From positions 1-64,000 of the forward strand of contig CAJNDS010002806.1 of assembly GCA_905221605.1 (NCBI GenBank): a stretch of 64,000 nucleotides of DNA. Direction: 5' to 3'. Origin of the DNA: Symbiodinium natans. Its lineage: Eukaryota > Sar > Dinophyceae > Suessiales > Symbiodiniaceae. A program made the position numbers and the translations under genes. Positions within the stretch are counted from its first letter, which is position 1. Every line of letters begins with the position of its first letter. This document shows, in pieces, positions 24,021 to 36,500 of the stretch. The notes below the pieces were generated by a model, which did not search any database, had not been told where the DNA came from, and saw nothing but the letters and a program-made list of their open reading frames with translations.

Positions 24021-24776
24021 ACGATGTTGGAATGCTTTTGAGTTTGGGTCAGTAGATGTGCCTTGAACTTGTGTTTAAGCAGCACATTTGCTGAACAGAG
24101 GTGAGTCAGGAAAATCTGGCGACAAATCTGCACGCACAATTGGTGCCTTCTGCTTTGGGAACAGGCAATGCGCTAGTCCATCGTGGATTCCAGGACTCAA
24201 TCGCAAGTCACACGGGCAAGTTAGCAACGAATTCAAAAGAAATTGAGGCAAGACTTTTTCAACAAGGGCAAATTCTGTTGTGTATGATGCCAGGACGCAT
24301 ACTTGGCGCTCAGAACCCGTTTCTTGGGAAGGCAGAGATCACGACACATGTCCAAAGCTTCTAACTTTTTTGGTGTCATTATCTCTTGATTGTGCACGCA
24401 AAGCTCCACTCGACCCATCCAGCTTGTCAGGTTGAATGCGGTTCTGGCAGACTTGCCAGCACTCACTCCGAGCGCTGTGCTGTTACGAGCCACCGGACAC
24501 AGCTTGGGCGGAGCCTTGGCGACTTGGATCAGAATGGCTTTAAGGATAGCTTTAGCTTATTGATTCATTGATGCATCCTCCATTAGCTTCGTTCAGTTTC
24601 GTTTCCTGCATGGGAAACGCGGAGACCTTGTCATTCCTTGGAACTGAGAGCCCATTGTCCTTCCAGGCCATGCTAGCCTGTGCCCTGCTCAGTTGCAGCT
24701 TCAAGTGGGGGTGCATGTGGGTTCTCAGCTGCGCTGTCCACTTGTGTTTCTGGGTGTTCGTTGTGTTTGGCCCGAG

Positions 24777-24786
<10 letters not shown>

Positions 24787-24807
<21 letters not shown>

Positions 24808-24811
24808 AGAA
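24787..24811. repeat. GA microsatellite
   Basis: A perfect ga dinucleotide run of about 12 units. Confidence 0.95.
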
Positions 24812-26457
24812 GATGAGAAAATGAAGGAGAAAAGAGCACCCTTGAGGCCTTGATCTGGTGACGTGTCGCGGCTTTGCCGCTCAGACCGCACTTACTCGAC
24901 TGGAGACTTGGAGGTTGGAGACAACTCCCTTTGAAGCACATGTTTATCACCGCCCAGGCAGCCGAGTGTGTTACCTGGGGGTCTCCACGGGTGGGAGATG
25001 CGAACTTTGCAGCCTTGTATGCTGCCGCAGTGCCGAGAACAGCCAGATTTGTGAACAGGATGCTTGACTTCGAGCCTTGAGTTTGTTCTTGTATGTTTTT
25101 GTCCTTGAGTAGCCAGCAGCAAGTGATGTCGCCATGCAGTGCCTAGCCTTGCAAGGTTTGATGTCGTGCCAAAGCTGCCGGCTAACCATCAAGATGAGGA
25201 GGCTGGATGCAGCCAGATGCTCCAACCCGACGGTAGGAAATTGAAGCAATAGCAGAAGAATTGGTACCCTAAGTACGAGCTGCTACTCGAGGTGTCTCAT
25301 GCAGCTTCTTGCATGCCAAGAGTCTGCGTCTTTTCCCGAAACATCCTTGGGTCCACGGTCGTTTTGCTTTAGTGGAAGGCACCTGGTGTTCTTCAGCGCC
25401 GGCTGAGCGCTTGGCTGCGTGCTCCGCAACTTGGTCCTGCTATGCCTCATCTGATGGAGCCAAAAGCCGTTTAACATGGTTTCTGTTTGGGCCTTGCGCC
25501 CCGTGCCGGCGTGACATTCTGAAGAATTGTGAATCGTGCCCAGGCAAGAGCACATAGGTGCTGGAGGCTATGTCCACGTCTGCCCAGCAGTGGAGCGCGG
25601 ACTTGCAGAGTTCAGGGCTTCGCTTTGTTCACTTTAGAAGCTTCCAAAAGGACATGTGCGGGGGAAGAGGGGGCGGGACCAAAAAAGAGAGCAGAAGGCG
25701 AACAACAATGGGAGAAGACACTCCAGTTCTTGCCCGCAATGTAGTCATATGAGCGGCATCGATGCAGTAAGACTCTTTGTGTGAGCATTCGTTTCAGCGT
25801 TGGCAACTGCCTGCATCATGACACGACCATGACACGACCATGACACGACCAGCATCAGTTTCCAGGAGCTTGACTCCTCCTTGTTGGCCTCGGTCTCGCA
25901 TCTTGCCAACGTGGTGCAGACAGCCAGAGCTGCGCAGCTCGGTAGACTTCAGCAGACGGAACCATAGACGCAGGTGTTGGGCAGCAGAACGCCTTTGAGG
26001 CTGGTACGAGTATGTTCTGATGCGTGTTCTTGAGTGCATATGGGGGAACTTTCTGGTTTCAGTTGTGTTGAGTCGTTTAGGTTCGAGGCGTTTCGAGCCA
26101 CTCCTCAATCGAGACGGCAGACATGCGGTCACACACATATAGGTCACACACATATAAACGCACACATACATACCAGAAATGGTGCGTAATGTGGACTCCA
26201 GTGTCAGAGACAGGCATCCGTACACACCGAAACTGAGGGCTGGCAGGGCAGGTCGTGGTGGAAGGGATCCAGGGGCCTTGCGGGGATATGGATGTTGTCG
26301 TATTTCATGTTTTCCTCCTTTCTACACAAAGCTGTCGCCGTGCAAGACTATTGAGTACTCCCAATCCAGTTTGCGAGTCTGTGATTGCCAGTTTCGCAGC
26401 ATTGTTTGGGTGTGGATGTCGCATCTGATGCCAAGCAGTCATCGCTAAGGTTTTCCA

Positions 26458-26850
26458 ATGTTCGATCTGCTGCAGCAGGCGGAGAAGTACAATGTCCTTT
26501 CTCCTGTGCACAAGAACGTGAATGAATGTAGAATGTGCCGGTCCCTGTCAGATCATACAGCAGATCGCATGGCTGTGACAATGGAGGAGACCTGCTTTGA
26601 TCTGCTACTGCATGCGTCTTGCAATGGCTTCACCGTTGCCAAATCCTTTCCGCCACACAGTGGTGTCGTTGTGGAGGAAATAAAGAAGTCGGCAGAAGCG
26701 ATGTTTCCGCACAGGCAACGGGCAGAAGAGGGGTCTCGAAAGATGGGTACTAGTTTTTTTTTTTTTTCCAAGGCCTTGCAATGCTTTTGCCCTCGCAGGT
26801 TGGATGCCTACGAACGCAACTTGGAGATGTTCCTTCGAGACCGGCGCTAG
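26458..26850 (+). CDS. Unrecognised 130-codon open frame, possible last exons
   Basis: No family is recognised. Two portions look protein-like: one around 26581-26740, acidic and amphipathic (for example VVVEEIKKSAEAMF), and the tail LDAYERNLEMFLRDRR before the stop at 26848-26850. Between them lies a run of about 13 T followed by ...ccctcgcag and then gttggatgcc. The tail could therefore be a separate final exon after an AG acceptor at 26799. The frame is continuous either way. Confidence is low, because frames of this size arise by chance in this DNA. Confidence 0.3.
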   Translation: MFDLLQQAEKYNVLSPVHKNVNECRMCRSLSDHTADRMAVTMEETCFDLLLHASCNGFTVAKSFPPHSGVVVEEIKKSAEAMFPHRQRAEEGSRKMGTSFFFFSKALQCFCPRRLDAYERNLEMFLRDRR

Positions 26851-27199
26851 CACCGAAAGAGATGAAGCAGACTGCATGCTGCATGCTGTAAAGATGTATG
26901 CTGCTGCCTGAGACAGTGCCTGAGACAGACCTTGGCCTAATCTTTGTACAGGGGCTGAGCCTAAACATCCCCAGGTTTCGCTTTCTGCACAGCAGTGGCT
27001 TTGCATTCACATGCCGTTTTTCGGTTCTTGCCTGATCCGCCTCGGTCAGCTGTCATGCTGACTATGGGATGTCGTGCTGTGGCCATCATGAGGTTAAATA
27101 GTTCTGCTGCCCTCTCTCCCGCGTGGATCCATCATTTTCCGACGTTTTTGTTTGATGAGAAGCCGTGAGTTTGTGGTTGGAGGATAGTCTTTAGTGGTT

Positions 27200-27733
27200 T
27201 CACGCTGCTGACGAGAAGCAACTGGTAGTCTCCATAACAAGCAAAAACACTGCGAGGGCATTCGCCTCCGAAGTCAATGGCCTTTCATAGATAAGCCATT
27301 TTTGAATGATAGGTTTTGTACTTGTATCGAAAGAAGCTGTCAGCGCCTTTTTGATTTTGACGGTACTCTGCTTTAAGCGTACCGAAAGGATAGGTGTTTC
27401 AGGGTATGATTTTCGCATGATACGTAAGTTTCTTACAGGGGCCTGCATCTCAAGGATGAGGGCGATGCATCTCAAGCGATAGGCTGCTTGTATGTGAAGT
27501 TTTTCGTATTGTCTCGTATGGATATACCAACGGACTGGAGTATCTATCCACATGTGCTTAACATGGAATCGGTTTTGAGTTGCTTTAAGGCCCTTAATAG
27601 CACCAGATTCGATAGAGTTTTTAAGACGCTTGCCAGAACTTGTAAGGGGCAGGTTGTGAATGAGCATATTGAAGTAGTTTACCAACGTATATGACAAGGT
27701 TTGGATGCAGGAATGCCTCATCGCATTCCACAT
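27200..27733 (-). CDS. Unrecognised AT-rich open frame, 177 codons
   Basis: This minus frame lies in a locally AT-rich patch, unlike its GC-richer neighbours. That makes an open frame of this length less expected by chance. The product would be basic and hydrophobic-patchy with no motif I know. It sits just upstream of, and opposite in direction to, the LINE fossil, so it may be part of older inserted DNA. A host gene is not excluded. Confidence 0.25.
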   Translation of the reverse strand: MWNAMRHSCIQTLSYTLVNYFNMLIHNLPLTSSGKRLKNSIESGAIKGLKATQNRFHVKHMWIDTPVRWYIHTRQYEKLHIQAAYRLRCIALILEMQAPVRNLRIMRKSYPETPILSVRLKQSTVKIKKALTASFDTSTKPIIQKWLIYERPLTSEANALAVFLLVMETTSCFSSAA

Positions 27734-27779
27734 CTGATGAGTTGATATCGATGCTCATTTAAACAAGTACTTTGTTGCT

Positions 27780-28335
27780 GAAGGGTCGATCAGGAGTCGC
27801 TTTCGCCTGTATGGTTTCCGCAAAAATCGCTCTACCAGCCAGTCCATCCATGTCCCACGCCGTGCCAAACTCCTCCTTCCATGCTCTGTGCTTAGATTGG
27901 TCTAAGGCTTTTGACTCTGTTCATTACCATTGCGGCTCTCTCTTTTTGGCCTTGCATAGGAGTTCCCGATCATACGACTCGGGTCATTGTGGCACTTTCA
28001 TCCTACCTTTGTTGTTCGTGACTCCGGCCTGATATCTGAAGTCCAGACCCAAACAAAGGGTCTCCGACAGGGCTGTCCTTTCTCACCATGCTGTTCTCCC
28101 TTGTCCTCACCCTGTTCTCTTTTCCAGTTCAGCTGACCAACTCACTCGTTTTCTTCCTCTTGTTCAGAAGGGTGGCATAAACGTGGCCTCCAACTTGATG
28201 TAGCCCCCCCCCCCCCCCCCTCAGTGCTGTTCCTTTGGCAGATGAGGTTAAGCACTTCGGCGCTTACTTAGATATCAAATTTTGTCCAACAACGAAAGCA
28301 CTCAAGTTACTCACTCTCAAACGAAAGTGCCGCCT
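27780..28335 (+). pseudogene. LINE-type reverse transcriptase fossil
   Basis: Motifs of non-LTR retrotransposon reverse transcriptase appear in the right order but in different frames. YGFRKNRSTSQSI is at 27810-27848. LDWSKAFDSV, the motif A segment with a catalytic Asp, is at about 27892-27921 in a second frame. FVVRDSG is at 28008-28028 and GLRQGCPFSP (motif B) at 28059-28088, back in the first frame. VKHFGAYLD is at about 28247-28273 in a third frame. The YADD box expected between the last two is not recognisable. At least three frameshifts and a run of 17 C (28204-28220) show the copy is dead and probably 5' truncated. The endonuclease domain is not seen. Confidence 0.88.
28204..28220. 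repeat. Run of 17 C
   Basis: A homopolymer inside the LINE fossil, between the motif B part and the VKHFGAYLD part. Its length is likely to vary between reads. Confidence 0.95.
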
Positions 28336-28339
28336 CCAA

Positions 28340-30118
28340 GTCACTGTGCCCCTTTGGGAACCGACCGCGAGAAAGGCTCACTCATGAACTAACTCTTGAA
28401 ACAAAGGTGCCATTCAAGAGGCTGTTAATCGGGCCTCTTTCTCGGTCACGAACAACCTTAAGTTTGAGACAGGATTTAGCAAGAGGAACGAGTGAACGCT
28501 GGAAAGGTACTAATTTTGGGCTATTTTCCCCATTTTGCATAACACTTGACATGTTGCCCTGCCCGAAAACCCCAATTGGTTTGCCGGTGAATCATTCAAG
28601 CATATTCAAACTACTGCATTCTATTGCATTGGCATCCCGTAGAGCCGCATGCCGATGGGCAGAGTCAGGCTTCACCGAGGCAAAACAGCCGTGGCAATTG
28701 CTGCGATCAGACTCCCCTCCTAGGCACGTAGATGCTCATAGGTCTTGTCTCAAGATGCCTTCTCGTCCAGATTGCAGGGCTACTCTAGTTGGTTTGAACA
28801 GTATGCCAATTTATAGAGCAGCTTCTCTTCTTGTCCAAAAGCAGTGAAACTCGTTGGTGTGTAAACCACTAAAACCTCGACGATGACCATAGCTACATTT
28901 AGCGCTTTGCTAGTTTCCGGTGCACAAGAAATTTGCCTAGGAGCGGCTTTCACGTTGAACGACAAAAAACATACTGAAAGACAAACCACAGGAATGTAGG
29001 GACAAGGAGAATGGTAGGGGACGAATACATATTAGAACATTAACGTTGTCCTAAGAACGGTTCGCAGTGGACCAACTCATGAAGTTATGAGTATTTCCCG
29101 ATTGACTGAGTGATAATGAAGAACTTGCCGTTCAATATATGTCAGTTGTGTTTTTTTGTAGTGTGCACGCCTTGAATCTGTTTGTGAAAAAGGGACAAAA
29201 CAGGTGATGTGAGAAGGTATGTCTGAGACGAAATGACAGGTAACGGATGCATGAACGCATCATGGCACATCAGCGGCCAAGTACATGAATATTAGCATGG
29301 TGTGGGAGAAATGGAGACATTGAATATCGTTCTAAATTAGCCTTCAGCATGCAGTAGTGTTCGAGGCAAGGTAAAGAACAATACGTTTTAGAAGGTTGAG
29401 AATCATGGCCATGTTCGACCGCAGGTGCGAAAGCTGTAAGACAATGAAAGATGCAAAAAGTCAGCCGAAGATTGAAGAATGGATGGACGCTGAAGCACTT
29501 CGGACAATATCTTGAATCTCCACCTTGTGCATCTTTAGTGTTTTGAATTGCAGACGGGCAATCGAAGGTTGAAAACTCTCCGCACATGTTGAAGACTTTT
29601 GCCTGAAATGCTCAACGTTCAATCTTCGGTTTGGCGTCTTGAAACTGAAGACGCTCAGGACGCCCAAGAAGAAATTGGAGATGCTGACCACATCTTTTCT
29701 GAGCATCTTCAAGCCCCATGTTCGGCTGTCCATCGCCTGTCTTGAAATTCAAGGGGTTCGAAATGGAAATCGAAGAGGTCGTCCAAAAGTCTTGCTCGGA
29801 ATGTTCAGCCTTCAATCCTGGCTTGCTTGTCTTTCAAAAAACAGGCCCTCAAGACGGTCGAGATGCCAGCAAATGGAACAAACATATTCGAAGAACATGC
29901 TGACTCTTCCACTAGTGGGCAGCTGAACCCAGGACACCACTGATACCCCACACAGAACGGAGAGTTCCCATCAGGCACCAAGGCGCCCGAGCGCCTGAGG
30001 CCATGGTCCGCCACTGAGATCTAGGCGAATCTAGGCAGCGTCCTTTGCACAAGGCACTGAAGTTCTGTTGCCGGTGTCGCCTGCATCGTCTTTGCATGCA
30101 TTTTCCTTGTGACGAAAG
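28340..30118. other. Region without a recognised gene
   Basis: The first 500 bp may continue degraded LINE sequence. The rest holds short, partly overlapping open frames with no family resemblance. Exons encoding the N-terminus of the GH5 protein, such as a signal peptide, should lie here, but I could not identify them. Confidence 0.4.
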
Positions 30119-33100
30119 GCGCGGTGTGAATCTTGGCGGCTGGCTTTTGCTGGAGCCCGGTCCATCTGCTCCCCTTTTTCCAGGTACGGGGGAACGACTA
30201 AGCTCGTAGAACATGAGCAGCCATGGGCCCTAGTAGCTCTGACGCATCAAAGGTGAGATACAGCTCCGCTGCGAATGGTCCCTGATGGAATTTTTGAGAA
30301 GTCGCCAGGCATTCACATTCACCTCTACTGTTGCAGAATGTTTCAGCATCTCCTCTGCTGAACCCCGTGTTGCTTCAGGCCTTGCATGTCCTTCATCACC
30401 ACAGGGAAACATTTATCTGTAAAGAGGACCGAGGTGCCAGTACATTGCGGGGGCATACTTTCGAAGTGAACGACAGCATCTACATTTTGTGGCTTCTGTT
30501 GTGGCTGCGCGCAGGATTTCCAGGCAATCCATGACATGGGGCTCAACTCCGTGAGGGTCCGGCGATGTGCACGAGAGTGCGAGAGAGCGAGAATGAGACA
30601 GAGGGAGAGAGGCGTGGCTGTCCAGCCAAAGCTTATTGAAATCAGTCGGTCGAACAGGGGAAAGAGAAACCAAACGCGGGTAAAAAGACATCTTGCCTTT
30701 CCATACGAATTCGAAGAACTTTCTCTGTTTGCCAGAAACAGGGGCAGCATGGTGCTGGGGAGGTTCGCACAGCAAAGCCCCCAGAAGTAAACAGAAAAGG
30801 GCCATCGATCGCCCTGACATTGCAAGTGTGCATGCTCTCTCATCATGTGTGGTTTGGCATGGCTGCCACCTTTGGTAGCATGGTTGTCAAGGCTTGTAGG
30901 TTGTGCTTTCGCCATGGCATTTTCCAGCCTCAGTTGAACTGACTCGTTGCCGTCGTGGTGAGCAGCAATCGCCGCCAAAAGGGGACCAGCAGGAAGGGTT
31001 CCGGTCTTGTATTCGGAAGGTATTAGTAAAGTGAGAAACAGATGCAGAAGAAGACAGCTCTAAGCGCAACATGAGGGTCTTGGCGACCCCCAGAAAGAAG
31101 AAGGATGACAACCGGTGTGGTGCCGCAGTTGCAACACAGGTCCCCTTCGGCTACTGGGTAGTGCTTGGCCCCGGTGCCGGGGAACCTTATGAGGCAGCGC
31201 TGCACCAGTTTGTGTCGTGCAAATGCGTGCAGGTTGATGTTGGCTCGGTAGAAGTTGAACTTTTTACATTCACACGCAGGCTTGCTTTGCCCCTCTGTTA
31301 TGACGACGGGATGAACCTTGAATCTGGGAACAGCCCAACAACACCCCTTTCTGTGGCAGTCAGAACCGTACCATTAGGTTCATCTCCCGAGGGGTCATTC
31401 CTTGCCATCCCACGATGTCAACCCTTAGCAGCCCTCCAAGAAGAAACGCGACACCTTCGAACTCCTACAAACATTGTTTGCTATGAAGCTAGCTTCGGTA
31501 TACCATACCCAGTGCCAGGCAGTGCCCATACCTTGTTCCACAGTAAATAACTGTCATTGCGCAGTGTTTTTTTGTGTTTTGCTATCTTTCGCTATCGAGC
31601 CCTTCAGATCCGTTCCCTGTGCTGAGGGTCCAGCGCTCGAAATACTGGACCGTGCTGTGGAATGGGCTGAGGAGTACAACCTGGAGGTTGGCTCGCCCTG
31701 GATGTGCCGAGATATGACTGGCTTAACGCTGTCTCCATTTCCGTCAAAAATGCTGTTTCCAGCCAGCTGTAGTTCTTCCTGTTGTTCATCTTCGTCCTTT
31801 TTTTCGCAACCAGACTACGTGTTGCCATGTTTGCTGCAGTTTCAGTCCTCAGTCTGCCGATTCAGCAGAAGTGGCAGAAGTGGCAGCAGTGGCCGCAGTG
31901 GCAGGTGCTGCTCGACCTCCACGGCTGCCCAGGTGGTGAAAGCTGCGCACCTAACAACCCTTCGTTTGTCTGCAGAGCCTCAGTTTGCAGGACGGTGTCG
32001 GCGAGCTTCCGTAACGCTTGTGTATTCACAAGCTAGGTCCCGATGCTCCGTGCGGCCGGCGACAGCGACCAGAATCGAAGTGGGCCGGACTCTGAAAGGT
32101 TTCCGAAGGACCTTAGGAGACTTTCCGAATAAGGCGGAGCCGCACCGCCACAGCTGGAGCTAAGAGCTAACTTTGAACCAGCACGAGTGGAGCAATGATT
32201 ACTTGTTGTGATTCTGATTTGCCTTCAGACCTTGCCTGCTTTCCTAGTGGTCAGCTGTAAGCGCGCCGCTGCAGTTTGCGGGCTGAAGTGTGAGGGTTGT
32301 TGGCACGCAACGTCATCGTTAATGGCTGAGCATGTCTAAGGCATGGCAGCAGTGGCGAAGGTCGGAAACGCTCAAAGCTTTGGAGGTCAGCCAGTCTCTA
32401 CCTTCGCTCCGTGCAGGGGGCGGCATGGGATTTCGCTTTTGCCAGGTCGTTGCCCGGCGATACCGTGACAGGAAGAGCGTAGGAGCCCCAGATGCCGCGA
32501 CAAGCTTGCCCACTCTGGGAGCATGACGTGGTTGCTCGTGGCACGGATCTTTCTGTTGCGAAGGTCCTCAGTCCGAGCTTTAGTCTCCTTATCACAGGTT
32601 TGTTCGTGGAGTGTGTGGGTGTGTGTGCACGCGTGCTTCTGTGGTTGGTGCGTGCTTGTCTTTGTGCCGCTCCTCTCCTTGGTTTGCTAGGTTTCTGGTT
32701 CCCTTGATAGAATGGTTCCATGGGTTCCGTCGTTTTTCTGGGATTCTGTCTCGCGGTTTCATGATGTGCGTACTGGAATTTTGGCTTTCCTTGTTGGGTA
32801 TTCAGTTTTTCTTGTTTCAATTGGTGCTTGCAGGGTTCTTGGTCTGGCTTTTTGTTGGCTCTGGTTAGTTTGCTTCAATGATTTCGATTGCGGCCCTTCA
32901 CGAAGGGCAGGACACCCTCGAGCTCGTGCTCAAAGTGCTCAATCAGCGGGTATTTGGGAGTGGGCCTCCTCACCCCAACCACTCCTTGTGACTGCTTGCG
33001 ATTGAGCCCTGTTGTAAGTGTGTGTGTGTGTGCTTCCAATTGGCCAGTCCGTGTTTGGAGGTTTCAAGTTCCACCTCTTTGCCTGATGATCTGAGATGGC

Positions 33101-33413
33101 TTCGTAGCGCAATCATCGTAATGCCCGTTTAAGTATCTATAGCATGCTTACTTGGGTTTTTCCATGCAAGCTTATGCTGTCCAGGTAACTGGCATTGCTG
33201 TCTGCAATGAGCCCTCGCGGCTGATTCCCGCAGAGGTCCTTGCTGGTTTCTACGACGAGGCCAGGAGTGCCAGAGAAATGCTTGAGCCTTGCTTGTTCCA
33301 TGCTTGCTCCATGCCCTTGGTGCGTCAGCAGTCGGTAGGGTTCGGTTCTTTTTCTGGCTCGCTTTCATAAATGTCGCCTTGCTGATCGCAGACGGGCACG
33401 CGGAAGTTGGCGC

Positions 33414-33510
<97 letters not shown>

Positions 33511-36500
33511 CACCGCCTCTTGTGCCATTCATCATGTCTTGTACCAACATGTGTTCGAGCAAAGTTTGCAGATGCCACATGCGCGTGACCTAGGCAGTTT
33601 CCACCATTCGCACTGCTGGGATGACAGACAGAGCTCCTGCCGCCATGTTTTCATGCACCCACTGTCACGCACTGATTTAGCATGTAGCACGTGTTGGTCA
33701 CTGCACTACGACTGCAACCTTGCAGGCTTGACTTACGTGCTTGCTGGCCATAAATCTGAGGCTTGCTTGACGAAGAGGCTTCATAGATGATTCACAGTAC
33801 AACGTGCAGTAGTTCCATCGATTGTCAAAGACTCCCTCGGCTCTGGCTCAAAAGAGCGTAGAAGCCACCAGGGTGGTCCCAGAGCCACTCGGCGCACTTG
33901 CAAACATGTATTTCCATAGGAGCTCGTAACCCTTAGTCACTTAGTCACTAAGCCTTAGTCCTCTAGTGATTTACACTGCATGCCTGTGCCTGTTGAAGAT
34001 CCGCTCAGGCAGCTGGGCCATGACAGCCGAAGATGCAGAAATGGAGGCTGTCCATGAGGGACCTCACAGGTACTAGTCACGGGTAAGAGTATTGAGGCCT
34101 TGGGAACTGGCAGTTGCGCAGCTGTTCCCTGTTACGAACGCATGCTGGAAGCCAATAGCCTTAGCAGCTAGAGCTTGTCCTAGCTGACACGTGCTGTTTC
34201 ATTGCCGCAGAAGCGGGATGGTTTCTCGATAGTTTTTGTGAGAGGATGCAGAGGATGCTGCACGTGAGCGCAGCCGGACACCGCCTCCAGAGGTGAAGGC
34301 TGCAGCACGCTCTGCAGAATGCTGAGCAGAATGGTATCAGAGAGAGCGCGGCTGCCAGAAGCCCAACATGCCAAGTTCGGAGACTGAACGTTCTGCAGGG
34401 CACGGCCCCTGAAGTGGACGAGAGCAGAAGGAAGCGACCCAGAAACGGGCAGCTTGTCACCAGGATGCCGCATCATGCCACATCCACATGCCTTTTTCCT
34501 CAGCCAAGCTCACCAAGATGTACGTTTTGAATCTGTTGAACCTCTTGAACCTCTGTGTGAGTTCCAAGGAAAGCTCCGAACGAGAAGAGTCCTGAAGACC
34601 AGGAGGCGCAGCTTCAAAGAGAGAGGAAAGCTTTAAACGCGGTATCATGTGCCAGCGCCGCTTTATGCCACTTTATGCCACTTCATGCTATGCTTCGAAG
34701 CCAGGAAATGGCCCGCATGGAGGCGGAATGGGCTGCGGAGACAGCAAAGAAGCGTGCAGCTGCAGAAGCCGCGGCAGCTTGGACAAGAGAAGATGAGGGG
34801 ATAATGGGAACGATGGTAGTGATAATCCATGACAAGGACCGTGCACCTTAGTTGCAGGCCTGTTAATGGTCACACCCCCTTGTCAGCTTGGGTTTCCGAG
34901 GCAAGGCGGCTAATGGCCAGCAAGCGCTATGACCCTCCATTGTTTCGAGACGCGGACGGTGATACGGCTGGGCTGCTGCGGTGTTTGCTTGCCAAACGAT
35001 ATTGTTGCACTCGTTGTTGTGCTTTCCAGCAGAGCCAGATGCGGACATGTGATGTGTGAGAAGCTGACATGCATCAGAAGCCGATAATGATGCAGGTGAA
35101 GCAGGCTGAAGTAGCAGTCTTGTGTGAGCTAGCATTTATCATTGACTGTGTGCAGAGGCGCACGAATTTTGGGAGGAGCTTCCTCAAGTGAGAGGAGTCA
35201 ATGCGCTTGCAGGGAAATGACAGGCATATACCAATGTAGCCGCAGAAGCCCAACACCAAGCGAAGGTATCGCACACATTCGCTTCGAATTCGAGTCTAGC
35301 TTTGCAGATTCAGGAAGGGGGGGGGGTGTCGGGTTTCCAAAGTCTTCAAACTCGCAAAGTAGAAATGCGTCGATTGCACGACTGCTGGTTTTTGTAGCTT
35401 TGATAGCACGGTGCAAGTTCTGCCAGTGAGCCAGTGATATGCTGAAGCTCGATATCGAGCGGAGATCTGATCCTGAAGTCTTTGAAGAGGCACCAGGCAA
35501 GGTATGACCACAATGCCATGTGAATTCGAAGTACTCCCTTAGCATTCCTTGGACCTTAAACTTAAAACCTGCACCAAGCACTCGAGTATCTCACGTAGCA
35601 GGAGAGCTGAACCAAGTGACTTCCGACAATCTCCACGAGGCTATGGCCTCGTGTCTTGCAGTGTAGTGCTTGCGCAGGGAGTTGTGGACGTGAGTTCCTT
35701 TGGGTGCGGCTCTTGCGCCGATGATGACCGGAAGTATGCGATGTGTGCAGGTCTACAAGCAGTAAGGTATCTCAGGCCACACGTTTGGCCACACAGGCCT
35801 GATCCGACATGACGACAGTGCGACCTCTGTGATTCCTCTGTGAGTCCGCCTTGAAGAGAGTCCATGGCATGTCCATGGCATGTCCATGGCATGTCCATGG
35901 TTCTTGCAAGCTCGAAGCTTTTTCAAGCTCTGTGCCAGGTCTTCAGGGAAGCGGAGGTTCTATGAGCGAAGCTTTTCTGGCACCACTTCTATGGTGGGGA
36001 CTTGTGTCAAGGAAGCCGTAAGCCACAAGTGACGTACAGAGGTGCCCCCCCCATTTTTGCCGTAGATGATGCAGCTGTGTCTGAGACACAGAATGCCAGA
36101 CGTCTGAGAGATCTAGCTTTGTGGTTGCCAACCTGCACTGGGCCCAGTAGGCTACTTTGCTTGAATCGCCAAACACCCTGCCCCCGCCGCCCAAGCCCCC
36201 GGCCCCAGGCCCCAGGTCTCTCAAGCGTCCTGCGTAGAAGGCAGAAGGAGTGGGACCCTTGAACGTATGTAGAACAAAGGATTGGCACTTGAACCGAACC
36301 TTTCCAAAGATCTGTTGCTGCTGCCATCTGCGCTGGTGCACTCACTGAAGGCATGATGGGTGCGGATTCGGTTGCGTCATGAACTTCAAGGAACACGCTT
36401 GTGTGGTAGGCAAGATGCATGCTTGCCCTAGACATACCAAGACCTTGTTCAGACCAAGCTCCGAGTCCGCCAGATTGCCGTCTGCTTCATCCAAAAGGGA

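Larger units (their letters stand above)
22660..27190. other. Mostly featureless region
   Basis: There are several open frames of 60-130 codons on both strands, and none shows a recognisable domain. Seen here are the duplication at 23092/23844, a GA microsatellite at 24787-24811, a tgacacgaccatgacacgacc tandem (three and a half 11-bp units) near 25818-25850, and a doubled gtcacacacatata near 26131-26160. No RNA gene was recognised. Confidence 0.5.

Noticed and set aside
30343-30978. 211-codon minus-strand frame
   Set aside because: It overlaps GH5 exons 30379-30426 and 30515-30556 on the other strand and has no domain of its own.
31071-31550. 159-codon frame as a stand-alone gene
   Set aside because: Only 31140-31193 matches GH5, with splice sites at both ends. 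The rest of the frame is intron sequence.
31474-32163. 229-codon frame as a stand-alone gene
   Set aside because: The GH5-matching exons at 31627, 31905 and 32037 lie in different frames across it. The Ser/Cys-rich middle is intron.
33289-33790. Long Cys-Val and Thr-His proteins at the TG tract
   Set aside because: Translation of a dinucleotide repeat inside a GH5 intron.
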